Shown piece by piece: positions 27,234 to 37,051 of a stretch of 64,000 nt of DNA; within the stretch, counting starts at the first letter, position 1, and each line of letters begins with the position of its first letter. The position numbers were made by a program, and so were the translations under genes. Origin of the DNA: Muriicola marianensis (GTDB lineage: Bacteria > Bacteroidota > Bacteroidia > Flavobacteriales > Flavobacteriaceae). Where the stretch lies: NCBI RefSeq assembly GCF_014638095.1, contig NZ_BMFH01000001.1, positions 682,001 through 746,000 on the forward strand, given 5' to 3'. The notes under the pieces are model-generated. The model worked only from the letters and a program-made list of their open reading frames with translations. It searched no databases and was not told where the DNA came from.

Positions 27234-27450
27234 AATTAATTATTCCGTCATTCTGTCATCTTAAGACGAACGTACTCTTTAAACAATAGCAATTTTTTTC
27301 CTCATCCAGGGAATTAACCTACTGAATATAGGCTATTTCCGTGTCTGAAGTCCTACATAAAGGACAATTCCCATGCCAACCCGGGAATTTTTGAAAAAAA
27401 ACTGTAACAATGCGTAAATTCCTCTATCTATATAACAAATCGAATACTTT

Positions 27451-28008
27451 TTGAGCCAGGTAGGAGAACATACTGAATCCTTAATACCGCTGTGTCTGAA
27501 GGGAGATCGGAAGGCACAACTGGAAATTTACAACAGATATTACAAAGCGATGTACAATACGGCATACAGAATAGTAAAGGACTCGGCAGAGGCAGAGGAC
27601 GTGATGCAGGAAGCCTTCCTGAATGCCTTTACCAAGCTGGATTCATACAGGGGCGAGGTCACTTTCGGTGCCTGGTTGAAAAAGATCGTGGTCAATAAAA
27701 GTCTGGTGTACTACAGGAATCGCAAGAAAAAAAATGAGGTCTCCCTTGACAACACCTTATACAAGGTCGGGGACAATGATGTAACTGAGGCAGACCATTC
27801 AGACACAGAACAATTGGCTCAAAAGGTTTTGAAGACGATGGATACGCTAAAGGACAATTACAGAGTTTCCCTGACCTTACATTTGATAGAGGGATACGAT
27901 TATGAGGAGATCTGCAGCCTTATGGATATCAGCTATGCCAATTGCAGGACCATGATCTCCAGAGCCAAAGACAGTTTGAGAAAAAAATTAGAACCCGTTA
28001 TATCATGA
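27451..28008 (+). CDS. ECF-family RNA polymerase sigma factor
   Basis: 185 residues from a TTG start at 27451. Sigma region 2 covers ESLIPLCLKGDRKAQLEIYNRYYKAMYNTAYRIVKDSAEAEDVMQEAFLNAFTKLDSY, with DVMQEAF typical, and region 4 is LHLIEGYDYEEICSLMDISYANCRTMISRAK. The first ATG would remove part of region 2, so TTG is preferred. It overlaps the next gene by 4 bases (ATGA), which encodes a membrane protein, as in sigma/anti-sigma pairs. It likely responds to an envelope signal and controls downstream genes. Confidence 0.88.
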   Translation: MSQVGEHTESLIPLCLKGDRKAQLEIYNRYYKAMYNTAYRIVKDSAEAEDVMQEAFLNAFTKLDSYRGEVTFGAWLKKIVVNKSLVYYRNRKKKNEVSLDNTLYKVGDNDVTEADHSDTEQLAQKVLKTMDTLKDNYRVSLTLHLIEGYDYEEICSLMDISYANCRTMISRAKDSLRKKLEPVIS

Positions 28009-28559
28009 ATGATAAGGATCTGACAGCCCTTTTCAGGGAAATGAAGCCGGAATTTGACAAGGAAGAGCCGAGGGCAGGCCATCAGGAGAGATTTCTATCC
28101 AAGCTGGAATCCCAGGGGTCCGAAGGCACCAAAGGGGTATCCTGGTGGAAACCCCTAGCCATAGCGGCCTCCGTAATGCTCCTGCTGGGGATCTTCCTGG
28201 GTTCCTTCGCTGAGATCTTACCCACAGGCGACCCTGTGGCCGAACTCTCCCCTGAGGTATCCAATACCGAGCGCTATTTTGCATCAGTGATCGAACAGCA
28301 GCTCACTCAGCTAGAAAAGGAAGATACACCTGAAGCGAGGAAACTGGTTTCCGATGCCATGGCCCAATTAGACCTGCTTGAAACCGACTACCAGCAACTC
28401 CGGAGTGATTTAATCGAAGGAGGGGATCAAAAGATCCTGCTCAGTGCCATCGTACAGAATTTCCAGATGCGAATCGACCTGCTGGAAGATGTGATGGAAA
28501 AATTAGAAACCGTTAAAAAACTTAAAGTGCAAGAAAATGAAAACAGTACTACCCTTTAA
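28005..28559 (+). CDS. Membrane protein, probable anti-sigma factor partner
   Basis: 184 residues from ATG at 28005. A single hydrophobic segment (KPLAIAASVMLLLGIFLGSFAEIL, about residues 49-72) divides an N-terminal cytoplasmic part with ALFREMKPEFDKEEPRAGHQERFLSKLE from a periplasmic, helix-rich part ending in MRIDLLEDVMEKLETVKKLKVQ. The topology and place directly after the sigma gene (4-base overlap) are those of an anti-sigma factor, but no zinc-binding anti-sigma motif (HxxxCxxC) is present. Its function is therefore inferred from context. Confidence 0.65.
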   Translation: MNDKDLTALFREMKPEFDKEEPRAGHQERFLSKLESQGSEGTKGVSWWKPLAIAASVMLLLGIFLGSFAEILPTGDPVAELSPEVSNTERYFASVIEQQLTQLEKEDTPEARKLVSDAMAQLDLLETDYQQLRSDLIEGGDQKILLSAIVQNFQMRIDLLEDVMEKLETVKKLKVQENENSTTL

Positions 28560-29628
28560 AAAATTGATCCTTTTTCTTATCGCCCTTCCATTAATTGCAG
28601 GGGCGCATGGGGATCCTATGAAAGGAAAATACACCAAGGAGAAGAAAATTGAAAAAGAATTCAATGTCAATGCCAATGCCACCCTCAAGGTTTCAAACAG
28701 CTATGGGAATATCACTATGGCTTCCTGGAATGAGAACCGCGTGGTGATAGAAGTGAACATAAAGACCAATGGCAATGACGAGAGCAAAGTACAGGAGAAG
28801 CTCGATGAGATCTCCGTGGCATTCGAAGCAGATGCCTCCATGGTCTCTGCCAGGACCTCTTTCGAAAAGGAAAGGGGTTGGAACTGGGGCTGGGGCAAAA
28901 ACAACAACGTGAGCATGCAGATCGATTACACCATCAAGCTGCCTGTGAAGAACAGTATCCACATCAGTAACGACTACGGGAATATCACCCTGGACAGGAT
29001 AGACGGCTTTGCCAAGATCAGCTGTGACTACGGCAGACTGCAACTAGGCGAGCTCAGGGGAAGGAATAACGACCTTAGTTTCGACTATACCTCCAAGTCC
29101 TATTTCGGGTACATCAACAGCGCGAAGATCAGGGCAGATTATTCCGGGTTCACCGTGGAGAAGGCCGGCGACCTCATCATCAACGCAGACTACACGGATG
29201 CAGTGGTGCAGGAGATGGGAAATCTCCAGTACTCCAGCGATTACGGTAGCCTGGAGGTAAATCGCGTGGACAATGTGCAGGGCAATGGGGATTACATCAA
29301 TGTAAACCTTGGGACCGTACACGGCAATTTAGACATCAGCGCAGATTACGGGGCCATCAGGATTCAGGAACTGGCATCGGATGCAGGGAATGTAAATATC
29401 CGGACAGACTACACCGGGATCAAGATCGGCTATAACCCACAGTATAACTTCGACTTTGAGATCAGTACGGAATATGCCGGGTTAAGCGGTAAGGAAGGCC
29501 TGGAGATCACCGTCAGCAAAGAGAAAGACCGGGAGCGGTACTACAAAGGATATCACGGCCGCGAGAACAGTGGGAATCTGATCTCGATAAGCAGTGATTA
29601 CGGCGGTGTGACATTTAAGAGAAACTAA
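28537..29628 (+). CDS. Secreted DUF4097-like repetitive beta-structure protein
   Basis: 363 residues with an N-terminal signal peptide (about residues 1-24). The mature protein is a regular series of short beta repeats with Asp-Tyr-Gly or Asp-Tyr-Ser/Thr turns: SNSYGNITM, SNDYGNITL, SCDYGRLQL, SFDYTSKSY, RADYSGFTV, NADYTDAVV, SSDYGSLEV, SADYGAIRI, RTDYTGIKI, STEYAGLSG, SSDYGGVTF. This suggests a beta-solenoid, similar to DUF4097/adhesin-like proteins. It overlaps the anti-sigma-like gene by 23 bases, so it is translationally coupled. Role unknown; likely part of an envelope-stress response. Confidence 0.75.
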   Translation: MKTVLPFKKLILFLIALPLIAGAHGDPMKGKYTKEKKIEKEFNVNANATLKVSNSYGNITMASWNENRVVIEVNIKTNGNDESKVQEKLDEISVAFEADASMVSARTSFEKERGWNWGWGKNNNVSMQIDYTIKLPVKNSIHISNDYGNITLDRIDGFAKISCDYGRLQLGELRGRNNDLSFDYTSKSYFGYINSAKIRADYSGFTVEKAGDLIINADYTDAVVQEMGNLQYSSDYGSLEVNRVDNVQGNGDYINVNLGTVHGNLDISADYGAIRIQELASDAGNVNIRTDYTGIKIGYNPQYNFDFEISTEYAGLSGKEGLEITVSKEKDRERYYKGYHGRENSGNLISISSDYGGVTFKRN

Positions 29629-29647
29629 ACCTGAAATATTAAGTGAA

Positions 29648-30376
29648 ATGAAAAAACTTGGAATTCTGATTGTGCTGCTGATCGCAGCGAACATGACTTT
29701 CGCTCAATGGGGCAAAAAGGTAAAAGGCAACGGGGAAGTAGTCACTGTAGAACGGATCACAGGCGATTATGACGAGATCTCTGTTGGCGGTTGGTTCAAT
29801 ACAGAGATTGTAGGTGGTGAAGAAGGTTCCGTAACACTTAAAGGTGAAGAAAACCTTCTGGAATACATCATTACCGAAGTTAAGGACGGTAAACTGGTCG
29901 TCAAGGTTAAAAACGGCATTAATCTGCAGCCCTCCTCCTGGTTCAATGGTGGAATTACAGTAAGTATCCCGGTTGAGGAGATCAGTTCCCTGTCCATGTC
30001 GGGGTCCGGGGACCTCGAAGGAAAGACTGTTCTCAAGGCCAGGGATATGTCGACCCGACTTTCCGGTTCAGGGGATATGGACATTGCCATAGAAGCGGAG
30101 AATCTTGAGGTGACCGTTTCAGGATCCGGCGATATGAACCTCGAAGGATCAGCACAAAACCTCAAAGTTCAGATCTCGGGCTCAGGGGATATTCACGCCT
30201 ACAACCTCCAGGCAAACCATGTAGAGGCCCTGGTATCAGGCTCCGCGAATATTGAAGTTACCGCAAAGGAATCGCTAATGGCGAGGGTCTCCGGTTCAGG
30301 GGATATCTCCTACAAAGGGAATCCGGCCAAAGTGGATAGCAAAACTTCCGGTTCAGGGGATATCTCGAAGGGATAA
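29648..30376 (+). CDS. Head GIN domain-containing protein (DUF2807)
   Basis: 242 residues with a clear signal peptide (LGILIVLLIAANMTFAQWG; cleavage after about residue 19). The mature part is the DUF2807/putative auto-transporter adhesin head: SVGGWFNTEIVGG then repeats of the motif SGSGD (SMSGSGDLEG, LSGSGDMDI, VSGSGDMNLEG, ISGSGDIHA, VSGSGDISY, TSGSGDISKG). This likely folds as a beta-solenoid. It is the last gene of the ECF operon and is followed by a hairpin terminator. Both this protein and its neighbour look like surface or periplasmic structural proteins. Confidence 0.85.
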   Translation: MKKLGILIVLLIAANMTFAQWGKKVKGNGEVVTVERITGDYDEISVGGWFNTEIVGGEEGSVTLKGEENLLEYIITEVKDGKLVVKVKNGINLQPSSWFNGGITVSIPVEEISSLSMSGSGDLEGKTVLKARDMSTRLSGSGDMDIAIEAENLEVTVSGSGDMNLEGSAQNLKVQISGSGDIHAYNLQANHVEALVSGSANIEVTAKESLMARVSGSGDISYKGNPAKVDSKTSGSGDISKG

Positions 30377-30394
30377 GTCGACTAGATACACTGT

Positions 30395-30420
30395 AAAAGC
30401 CCCGTTAATTAGGGGCTTTT
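30395..30420. terminator. Bidirectional terminator after the DUF2807 gene
   Basis: AAAAGCCCC (30395-30403) and GGGGCTTTT (30412-30420) form a 9-base stem with an 8-base loop and T-rich sequence on both sides. The MFS stop codon on the opposite strand lies inside the hairpin. Confidence 0.8.
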
Positions 30421-31724
30421 GATTTTACCCTAAGCAATAGGATGGCCCCCAGTATAAAAAAGAGTCCGAGAAAGATCGTCGCATTTCTCATACTTCCCGT
30501 GAACTGGGCCACAAATCCGTAAAGAAACGTCCCTATGATGATTCCGATCTTTTCAGCCACATCGTAAAAACTGAAAAAAGAAGTGGTGTCTTTTGTCTCA
30601 GGAAGAAATTTACTGTAGGTAGAGCGGGAAAGAGCCTGTATACCTCCCATGACTATGCCAACGAAGCCTGCAGCTATATAGAATTCCATCGGACTCTGAA
30701 CGGAATAGGCGTAGATACAGATCAATACCCAGATGAGGTTGATCACCACCAGGGTACGGATATTTCCAAAAGCCTCCGAGGCACGTGCAGTAAGGGTGGC
30801 GCCCATAATGGCGACAAGCTGGATCAGGAGGATGCTGACGATCAGGCCGATGGTCCGTTCCTCACCTGATCCCCAGGCCACCTCTTCCTCTCCGAAATAA
30901 GCCGCGATAAGCATCACGGTCTGTACGGCCATGCTGTAAACGAAGAAGGCTCCCAGATAGCGTTTCAGCCTTCTTTCATGCCCCAGTTGTTTCCAGACAC
31001 CTTTTAGCTCCCTGAAGCCATTGAGGATAACACGTTGCCTCTCGCCCACCCTTTTGTTCCCTTTGGGCAGGTGGTAAAAGGTGTACTGACTGAAAGCGAT
31101 CCACCAGATACCCACAGAGGCGAAGGAATATCTCATGGCCAGCATTTCTGCTCCTTCTCCCTCTATCCCGAAAAATCCCGGCCTCATCACCATGGCCAGG
31201 TTGATCAGCAGCAGGATGACACTTCCGATATAGCCCATGGAAAATCCCTTGGCACTGATTCTGTCCTGCTGTTCGGGATACGCGATGTCCGGCAAATAAG
31301 AATTATTGATTGCGAAACTCACCCAAAAGCCCACCAGCCCGAAAAAATAGCAGATCAGACCGGCCTCGATATGTTCCAGGGAAAACCAGTAAAGTCCTAT
31401 GCAGGCAACCCCCCCGAGGTAGCAAAAGAACTGCATGAACACCTTTTTGTTCCCCAGGTAATCTGCTATTCCTGAAATGAGAGGGGTGATGATGGCAATA
31501 CATACAAAGGCAATGGAGGTGGTGTAACTGATGAGAGGCGCTCTGGCGATCTCTCCTCCAAAGATGCTGACCTTCTCAATCCCGGCTACCCTGAAGAGAG
31601 CTCCGTAATAGATCGGGAAGATCGCAGAAGCGATGACCAGACTGTATACCGAATTGGCCCAATCGTAGAAAGCCCAGGCGTTGAGTAATTTTCTACTGCC
31701 CTTTAAAAGGATGCTGCGGGCCAT
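30405..31724 (-). CDS. MFS transporter, UMF1/Atg22-like
   Basis: 439 residues with about twelve transmembrane segments. LLNAWAFYDWANSVYSLVIASAIFPIYYGALF near the N-terminus is typical of the UMF1/Atg22 vacuole-effluxer-like family, which carries an FYDWANS-type motif. A long hydrophilic loop (NKRVGERQRVILNGFRELKGVWKQLGHERRLKRY) separates the two halves. Amino acids are the likely substrate by family analogy. It ends inside the terminator, and 76 bases separate it from the next gene. Confidence 0.85.
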   Translation of the reverse strand: MARSILLKGSRKLLNAWAFYDWANSVYSLVIASAIFPIYYGALFRVAGIEKVSIFGGEIARAPLISYTTSIAFVCIAIITPLISGIADYLGNKKVFMQFFCYLGGVACIGLYWFSLEHIEAGLICYFFGLVGFWVSFAINNSYLPDIAYPEQQDRISAKGFSMGYIGSVILLLINLAMVMRPGFFGIEGEGAEMLAMRYSFASVGIWWIAFSQYTFYHLPKGNKRVGERQRVILNGFRELKGVWKQLGHERRLKRYLGAFFVYSMAVQTVMLIAAYFGEEEVAWGSGEERTIGLIVSILLIQLVAIMGATLTARASEAFGNIRTLVVINLIWVLICIYAYSVQSPMEFYIAAGFVGIVMGGIQALSRSTYSKFLPETKDTTSFFSFYDVAEKIGIIIGTFLYGFVAQFTGSMRNATIFLGLFFILGAILLLRVKSKAPN

Positions 31725-31800
31725 ATAGATCGGTTTTGGACTACTTTAGGTAAAGGCCACATCCCTATCGATACCGGGTACGGTCTAAAGTCACATTTCA

Positions 31801-32616
31801 TTACTGAAAACTCGTCACCCCGAATTTCCTCGCTTCTTCCTTCGCCAGAGGGGCCCAGCTAGTTAGATTGGCGATACGCGTATCATTGGAAGGGTGCGTA
31901 CTAAGGAATTCAGGCGGGGCGGCACCACCGGAGTTAGCTTTCATCCTCTTCCACAACTCTGCAGCCTCATCGGGATTGTACCCCGCAATGGCCATGATCT
32001 GCAGTCCTATCCGGTCTGCTTCGGTCTCGTGGCTTCTGCTGAAGGGTAACATGACACCGACCGTTGATCCGATCCCATAGGCCTGATTGAAGATATTCCT
32101 TTTCTGGGGGTCGTCGATGGCGATATTTCCTGCGATGGCGATCCCCTGCTGTACCATGGCGGCACTCATGCGTTGTGCACCGTGATCTGCAAGCGCATGG
32201 GCAATCTCATGCCCCATCACGACGGCAACCCCTGTTTCACTTTGGCATATAGGCATGATCCCCGTATAAAAGACGATCTTGCCACCGGGCATGCACCAGG
32301 CATTTACCGTTTCGTCCTGCACCAGGTTGTATTCCCATTGATAGTCTTGTAGGTACCCCGGATAACCGTTGGCGCTCAGCCATCGCTCCGCTGCCCTGGC
32401 TATCCTCTGACCCACGTTGGTGATCATCCGCGATTCCTCCGTTCCGGAAACGACATTATTGGCCTTCAGGAATTCGTCATACTGTGCAAATGCGGAGGGA
32501 AAAATGGAATTATTCTGGTAGAAATTAAGGGTGCTTTTCCCAGTAAAAGGATTGGTCTTACAGGCAGCCACGGCCAGCAACAGGAATGCGGCCAGAAAAA
32601 GTCTCTTCTTCATCAT
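31801..32616 (-). CDS. M48-family metallopeptidase lipoprotein
   Basis: 271 residues. N-terminal lipoprotein signal with lipobox AVAAC (MMKKRLFLAAFLLLAVAAC). The zinc motif GHEIAHALADHGAQR (His-Glu-x-x-His) is near residue 135, with a downstream SRSHETEADRIGLQIMAIAGYNP that holds the third zinc ligand. This resembles BepA/YcaL/LoiP-type periplasmic proteases involved in outer-membrane protein quality control. It is located just downstream of the GH31 gene but separated by 29 bases. Confidence 0.92.
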   Translation of the reverse strand: MMKKRLFLAAFLLLAVAACKTNPFTGKSTLNFYQNNSIFPSAFAQYDEFLKANNVVSGTEESRMITNVGQRIARAAERWLSANGYPGYLQDYQWEYNLVQDETVNAWCMPGGKIVFYTGIMPICQSETGVAVVMGHEIAHALADHGAQRMSAAMVQQGIAIAGNIAIDDPQKRNIFNQAYGIGSTVGVMLPFSRSHETEADRIGLQIMAIAGYNPDEAAELWKRMKANSGGAAPPEFLSTHPSNDTRIANLTSWAPLAKEEARKFGVTSFQ

Positions 32617-32644
32617 TTCGTGTTTGACTGGAATTTACGAAAAA

Positions 32645-35044
32645 TCACTTTCCCAGAATGTGCAGGACCGAAAATTCTTTGGTCACGTGCAAGGTGTTGT
32701 TCCCATTCATCTTGACATCCTTGAGGGCGATCGTCTCGTTATCGAGCTGGATACTCTTGATCTTAAATGGAAGACCCATCAAATTGAGTTTAAAGGTCTC
32801 ATATGACGTAATGTAATTGCCATCCTTGAACTGTTGCAGGATGAGTTCCTTTTCCTTTCCGATCAGTTTGAAATTCCGCAGGCTGAATTCACCTTTCACA
32901 TAGTCATATCCGTCCTGTGCGTCCTCATAGATCATGGAGCTCTCAATCCCATTCTTGTAATAAACATCCAATTGGAGTTCCTCCAGCTTCAGTTCTCCTA
33001 CATATTGCTGCACGGGATATTTGGGTATGATGGCTCCTTCCTTGATAAAGATCGGGATCTTGTCGATGTCTGCATCCACCCATTTCTCTGTTCCTCCCTC
33101 CAGGGTCTCGTTGGTCCAGTAATCGTACCACCTTCCCCTCGGGATATACATCCGCCTTCCTTTTGCATTGGGCTCCTGTATGGGACAGACCAGGATCTGC
33201 TCCCCGAAAATGAACTCATCTGTCCGGAAATGGGTCTGGTGATCGTCCTGGTCAAAGTATACCAGGGACTGGATCATGGGTACGCTTTCCTTGTAGTACT
33301 TGTAGAAGGCCGTGTATAAATAAGGCAGGAGCTGATAGCGCAATTCGATGAACTTTCGGACGATCTTGGTCACCTCGGCATCAAAGGACCAGGGTTCCTG
33401 GTCTCCGTGGTCCCCACTGCTGTGAACCCTGCAGAATGGGTGGAAGATGCCCAGTTGTATCCATCTGGCGAACAATTCCCCGTTTGGCTGTTCTGCAAAC
33501 CCGCCGATATCCGTTCCCACAAAAGACATCCCACTCATACACATCCGCTGCACCTGTACGTTGGCTATCCACAGGTGTTCCCAGGTAGCCACGTTATCAC
33601 CCGTCCACGTGGAGGAGAACCGCTGTGTACCGGAATACGCCGCCCTAGTGATCACAAAAGGCCTCTTTGGGTAGACGTACTTCTTCACCCCTTCATAGGT
33701 GGCCCTTACCATCTGCATCCCGTATACGTTGTGCGCCTTTCTGTGGCTGCATGGATTACCGTCAAAATCGTGACGGGTATCCAGAGGGGCGGTCTTGGTT
33801 GGGACTTCCATAACCGCCGGTTCATTCATATCGTTCCAGACCGCATGGGCGCCTGTCTCGGACATGAGCTCCTTGTAGAGTCCGGCCCACCATTCCCGCA
33901 CCTTTGGATTCGTAAAATCAGGGAAGTTACATTGTCCGGGCCATACCTTCCCGCTCATCAGGGGCCCGTCTGCGCGTTTGCAGAAATAATCGTTCTTTAC
34001 TGCCTCCTGGTACACCCAGTAGTCCCTGTCTACCTTGATACCGGGATCGATCATGACCACCGTCTTAAATCCGTCCTTATTCAGTTCTTTGATCATCCTT
34101 TTGGGATCCGGGAATTTGGTCTTATCCCAGGTAAAACACCGGAATCCATCCATATAATCGATATCCAGATAAATGGCATCACAGGGGATCTTCAATTTTC
34201 TGAATTTACTCGCGATCTGTTTGACCCGACTTTCAGGGAAGTAACTCCATTTCGACTGGTGGTAACCCAGGGCCCATAAGGGTGGTAACTCAGGTGTTCC
34301 TGTCAGATCCGTATACGACCTGACCACACGCGACATGGCCGGGCCGTAGAAGAAATAGTAATTCATCTCCCCTCCTTCGGCCCAGAAACTTGTGACATTG
34401 CGCCTTTCGTGGGCGAAATCGAAATGGGTCTTAAAGGTGTTGTCGAAGAATATTCCGTAAGCGATATTATTGTGCAGGCCAATGTAGAAAGGCACGGCCT
34501 TGTAGAGCGGATCCTGGTCCTTCCCGAAGGCATATTGGTCCGTAACCCAGTTGTGCACCCTTTTTCCCTTCAGGTTGAAGTGGGTAGCCTTGTCGCCCAT
34601 TCCGTAGAAACTCTCTCCACTTTGGGTGATCTTGCTCATCTTGACAGTGTTGCCCCCGAAAGCGTAATTCTCCTCGTAATGGAAACCCAGTTCATCCTCA
34701 TTGATGATATTCCCTTCGAGGTCAGAGATCTGAACCCTGAGGGATTTCTTATCCACCAGGATCTTCACTTTAGAGGTTCGGATCAGGTATTCCGTCTCCG
34801 TTTCCTCGGGCTCAAAATGGCTGTATCCCCTCGGAGCGGTCGGACTTATCGCATAGGAGAAATCGGGTTGAAAAACATGGTCAGTGGCATACCTGAACCT
34901 GATGGTGCTATTTCGAATGAGAGTAATCTCGAGGATCACACCATTTTCAGTAGTAAAATAAAATTTATCAGAGTCCTGTTTAAAGTCGGCTATTTGGTCG
35001 GGGTAAAGATTCCCCTTGTATTCTAATTCCGTATTCGTGATCAT
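32645..35044 (-). CDS. Glycoside hydrolase family 31 alpha-glucosidase-like enzyme
   Basis: 799 residues. The GH31 nucleophile motif WNDMNEPAV (Asp) is near residue 400, with IDYMDGFRCFTWDKTKFPDPKRMI before it and STWTGDNVATWEHL (acid Asp) afterwards. FVGTDIGGFAEQPNGELFARWIQLGIFHPFCRVHSSG is also typical. No signal peptide is present, so it is intracellular. It probably removes glucose from short alpha-glucans or maltose. It lies downstream of the glgB-maltokinase-glgE block on the same strand (101 bases from glgB), suggesting it feeds or trims alpha-glucan metabolism. Confidence 0.94.
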   Translation of the reverse strand: MITNTELEYKGNLYPDQIADFKQDSDKFYFTTENGVILEITLIRNSTIRFRYATDHVFQPDFSYAISPTAPRGYSHFEPEETETEYLIRTSKVKILVDKKSLRVQISDLEGNIINEDELGFHYEENYAFGGNTVKMSKITQSGESFYGMGDKATHFNLKGKRVHNWVTDQYAFGKDQDPLYKAVPFYIGLHNNIAYGIFFDNTFKTHFDFAHERRNVTSFWAEGGEMNYYFFYGPAMSRVVRSYTDLTGTPELPPLWALGYHQSKWSYFPESRVKQIASKFRKLKIPCDAIYLDIDYMDGFRCFTWDKTKFPDPKRMIKELNKDGFKTVVMIDPGIKVDRDYWVYQEAVKNDYFCKRADGPLMSGKVWPGQCNFPDFTNPKVREWWAGLYKELMSETGAHAVWNDMNEPAVMEVPTKTAPLDTRHDFDGNPCSHRKAHNVYGMQMVRATYEGVKKYVYPKRPFVITRAAYSGTQRFSSTWTGDNVATWEHLWIANVQVQRMCMSGMSFVGTDIGGFAEQPNGELFARWIQLGIFHPFCRVHSSGDHGDQEPWSFDAEVTKIVRKFIELRYQLLPYLYTAFYKYYKESVPMIQSLVYFDQDDHQTHFRTDEFIFGEQILVCPIQEPNAKGRRMYIPRGRWYDYWTNETLEGGTEKWVDADIDKIPIFIKEGAIIPKYPVQQYVGELKLEELQLDVYYKNGIESSMIYEDAQDGYDYVKGEFSLRNFKLIGKEKELILQQFKDGNYITSYETFKLNLMGLPFKIKSIQLDNETIALKDVKMNGNNTLHVTKEFSVLHILGK

Positions 35045-35145
35045 GCGCAGTTATCTTAACGGTCGAACAAAAGAAAGACATTCACCGTAATAAAGGAAAC
35101 AATACCCTGATCATTTATAAACTACAACGTTATAGTGGGGCTCTG

Positions 35146-37041
35146 TCAGTGGAAAACCACCATGCCCAGCGGTGGAATGTTCACCTCAATGGACTGTTTA
35201 TGACCATGCCAGGGTTCTTTGGCGACTTTTCTGATAGTGTTCTTCATGCCGCTACCCCCGTATTTCTTAGCGTCGGTATTAAAGACCTCTTTGTACTGCC
35301 GGGTCCTGGGTACGCCTATTCTGTAGTTCTCACGAGGGACGGGCGTAAAATTACAGGCGATGAGCAGATCATCCTTCTTGTCGTGTCCTTTCCTCTGGTA
35401 AGTGAGCACTGAATTTTGGGCATCCCCGTAATCGATCCACTGGAAGCCCTCAGAACTGAATTGCTTCTCATAAAGTGCCGGATGCTCCTTGTAAAAGGTG
35501 TTGAGATCCTTGATGAGATCCTGAATTCCCTTGTGAAAATCGTATTGCAACAGGTGCCAGTCCAGGCTGTTCTGGAAATTCCACTCAGAGGATTGCCCGA
35601 ATTCTGCCCCCATGAACAGTAGAATAGTTCCGGGATGGGTGAACATATATCCAAAGAGTAACCTCAGATTGGCAAATCGCTGCCATTCATCCCCGGGCAT
35701 TTTGTAGAGCAGGGATTGTTTTCCGTATACTACCTCATCATGGGAGAAAGGCAGCATGAAATTCTCGGTAAAGGCATAGGTCATGCTGAAAGTCAGGTCG
35801 TTCTGATGGTGACGCCTGTAGATGGGTTCTTTCTTAAAATATTCCAGCGTATCGTGCATCCACCCCATCATCCACTTCATCCCAAATCCGAGTCCGCCTA
35901 TGCTCACGGGCCGGGATACCATGGAAAAGGAAGTGGATTCCTCGGCAATGGTCTGCACCCCGTCGAAATTTTTGTAGACCTCCTCGTTGAGTTCCCGAAT
36001 AAGGGAAATGGCTTCCAGGTTCTCGTTGTTTCCGTAGATATTGGGTTCCCACTCTCCTGCCTCACGGGAATAATCCAGATAGAGCATGGAGGCCACTGCA
36101 TCTACCCTCAGTCCGTCTACATGGTACTGCTCCAGCCAGAACAGGGCATTGCTGATGAGAAAGGCCCGCACTTCGTTTCTTCCGTAATTGAAGATCAAAG
36201 ACTTCCAATCAGGGTGATATCCCTTCCTCCTGTCTGGGTGTTCATACAGGTGGGACCCATCGAAAAATCCGAGTCCGTGCGCATCCTCAGGAAAATGAGA
36301 AGGCACCCAATCCAGGATCACCCCGATCTCGTTCTGATGCAGGGTATCGATCAGTTTCTTAAGCCCTTCAGGCTCTCCAAAGCGGGAAGTCGGGGCGAAA
36401 TATCCCGTAAGCTGATACCCCCAGGAAGGATCATAGGGGTACTCCATGACCGGCATGAATTCCACATGGGTAAAATTCATCTCCTTTACGTACTGAACCA
36501 GTTCTTTGGCCAGTTCCTCATAGGTCAGGAATTCGTTCTTCTCGTTCCTTTTCCAGGATCCCAGGTGGACCTCATATACAGAAAAAGGGCTGTCGAGGCT
36601 GTTCTTTAACTTCCGCGAATCCATCCACTTGGCATCTTTCCACCTATAGCTCTTGTCCCATATGATGGATGCCGTTTTCGGAGGTTGTTCTGAATAACGG
36701 GCAAAGGGATCGGCTTTCTCCGTCTTGATGTCGTTGTTGTGGGAATGTATCTTGTATTTATACCGGGTTCCGGGCATAACTCCCGGGATAAAACCTTCCC
36801 AAATGCCACTGGCATCCCAGCGCACGTTGAGCTTGTGATCTCCTTCGATCCAGTAATTAAAGTCGCCTACCACGGATACCGCTTTGGCAGACGGGGCCCA
36901 GACGGCAAAATAGGTCCCTTTCTCCCCATTGACTTCTATAGGATGGGAACCTAATTTTTCATAAAGTTTGAAGTGCTTCCCGGCCTTGAAGAGGTTGATA
37001 TCGAAATCAGTAAACAGGCTGTGGGGTATTACCTTTCCCAT
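35146..37041 (-). CDS. glgB: 1,4-alpha-glucan branching enzyme
   Basis: 631 residues. The N-terminal CBM48 begins with FKLYEKLGSHPIEVNGEKGTYFAVWAPSAKAVSVVGDFNYW. The GH13 catalytic core shows the nucleophile in GLRVDAVASMLYLDYSR, the acid in QTIAEESTS and the third Asp in FSHDEVVYGK. GlgB makes alpha-1,6 branches. It follows the maltokinase gene by 10 bases, part of the GlgE-type cluster. Confidence 0.96.
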   Translation of the reverse strand: MGKVIPHSLFTDFDINLFKAGKHFKLYEKLGSHPIEVNGEKGTYFAVWAPSAKAVSVVGDFNYWIEGDHKLNVRWDASGIWEGFIPGVMPGTRYKYKIHSHNNDIKTEKADPFARYSEQPPKTASIIWDKSYRWKDAKWMDSRKLKNSLDSPFSVYEVHLGSWKRNEKNEFLTYEELAKELVQYVKEMNFTHVEFMPVMEYPYDPSWGYQLTGYFAPTSRFGEPEGLKKLIDTLHQNEIGVILDWVPSHFPEDAHGLGFFDGSHLYEHPDRRKGYHPDWKSLIFNYGRNEVRAFLISNALFWLEQYHVDGLRVDAVASMLYLDYSREAGEWEPNIYGNNENLEAISLIRELNEEVYKNFDGVQTIAEESTSFSMVSRPVSIGGLGFGMKWMMGWMHDTLEYFKKEPIYRRHHQNDLTFSMTYAFTENFMLPFSHDEVVYGKQSLLYKMPGDEWQRFANLRLLFGYMFTHPGTILLFMGAEFGQSSEWNFQNSLDWHLLQYDFHKGIQDLIKDLNTFYKEHPALYEKQFSSEGFQWIDYGDAQNSVLTYQRKGHDKKDDLLIACNFTPVPRENYRIGVPRTRQYKEVFNTDAKKYGGSGMKNTIRKVAKEPWHGHKQSIEVNIPPLGMVVFH

Positions 37042-37051
37042 GTGTCGTCAG

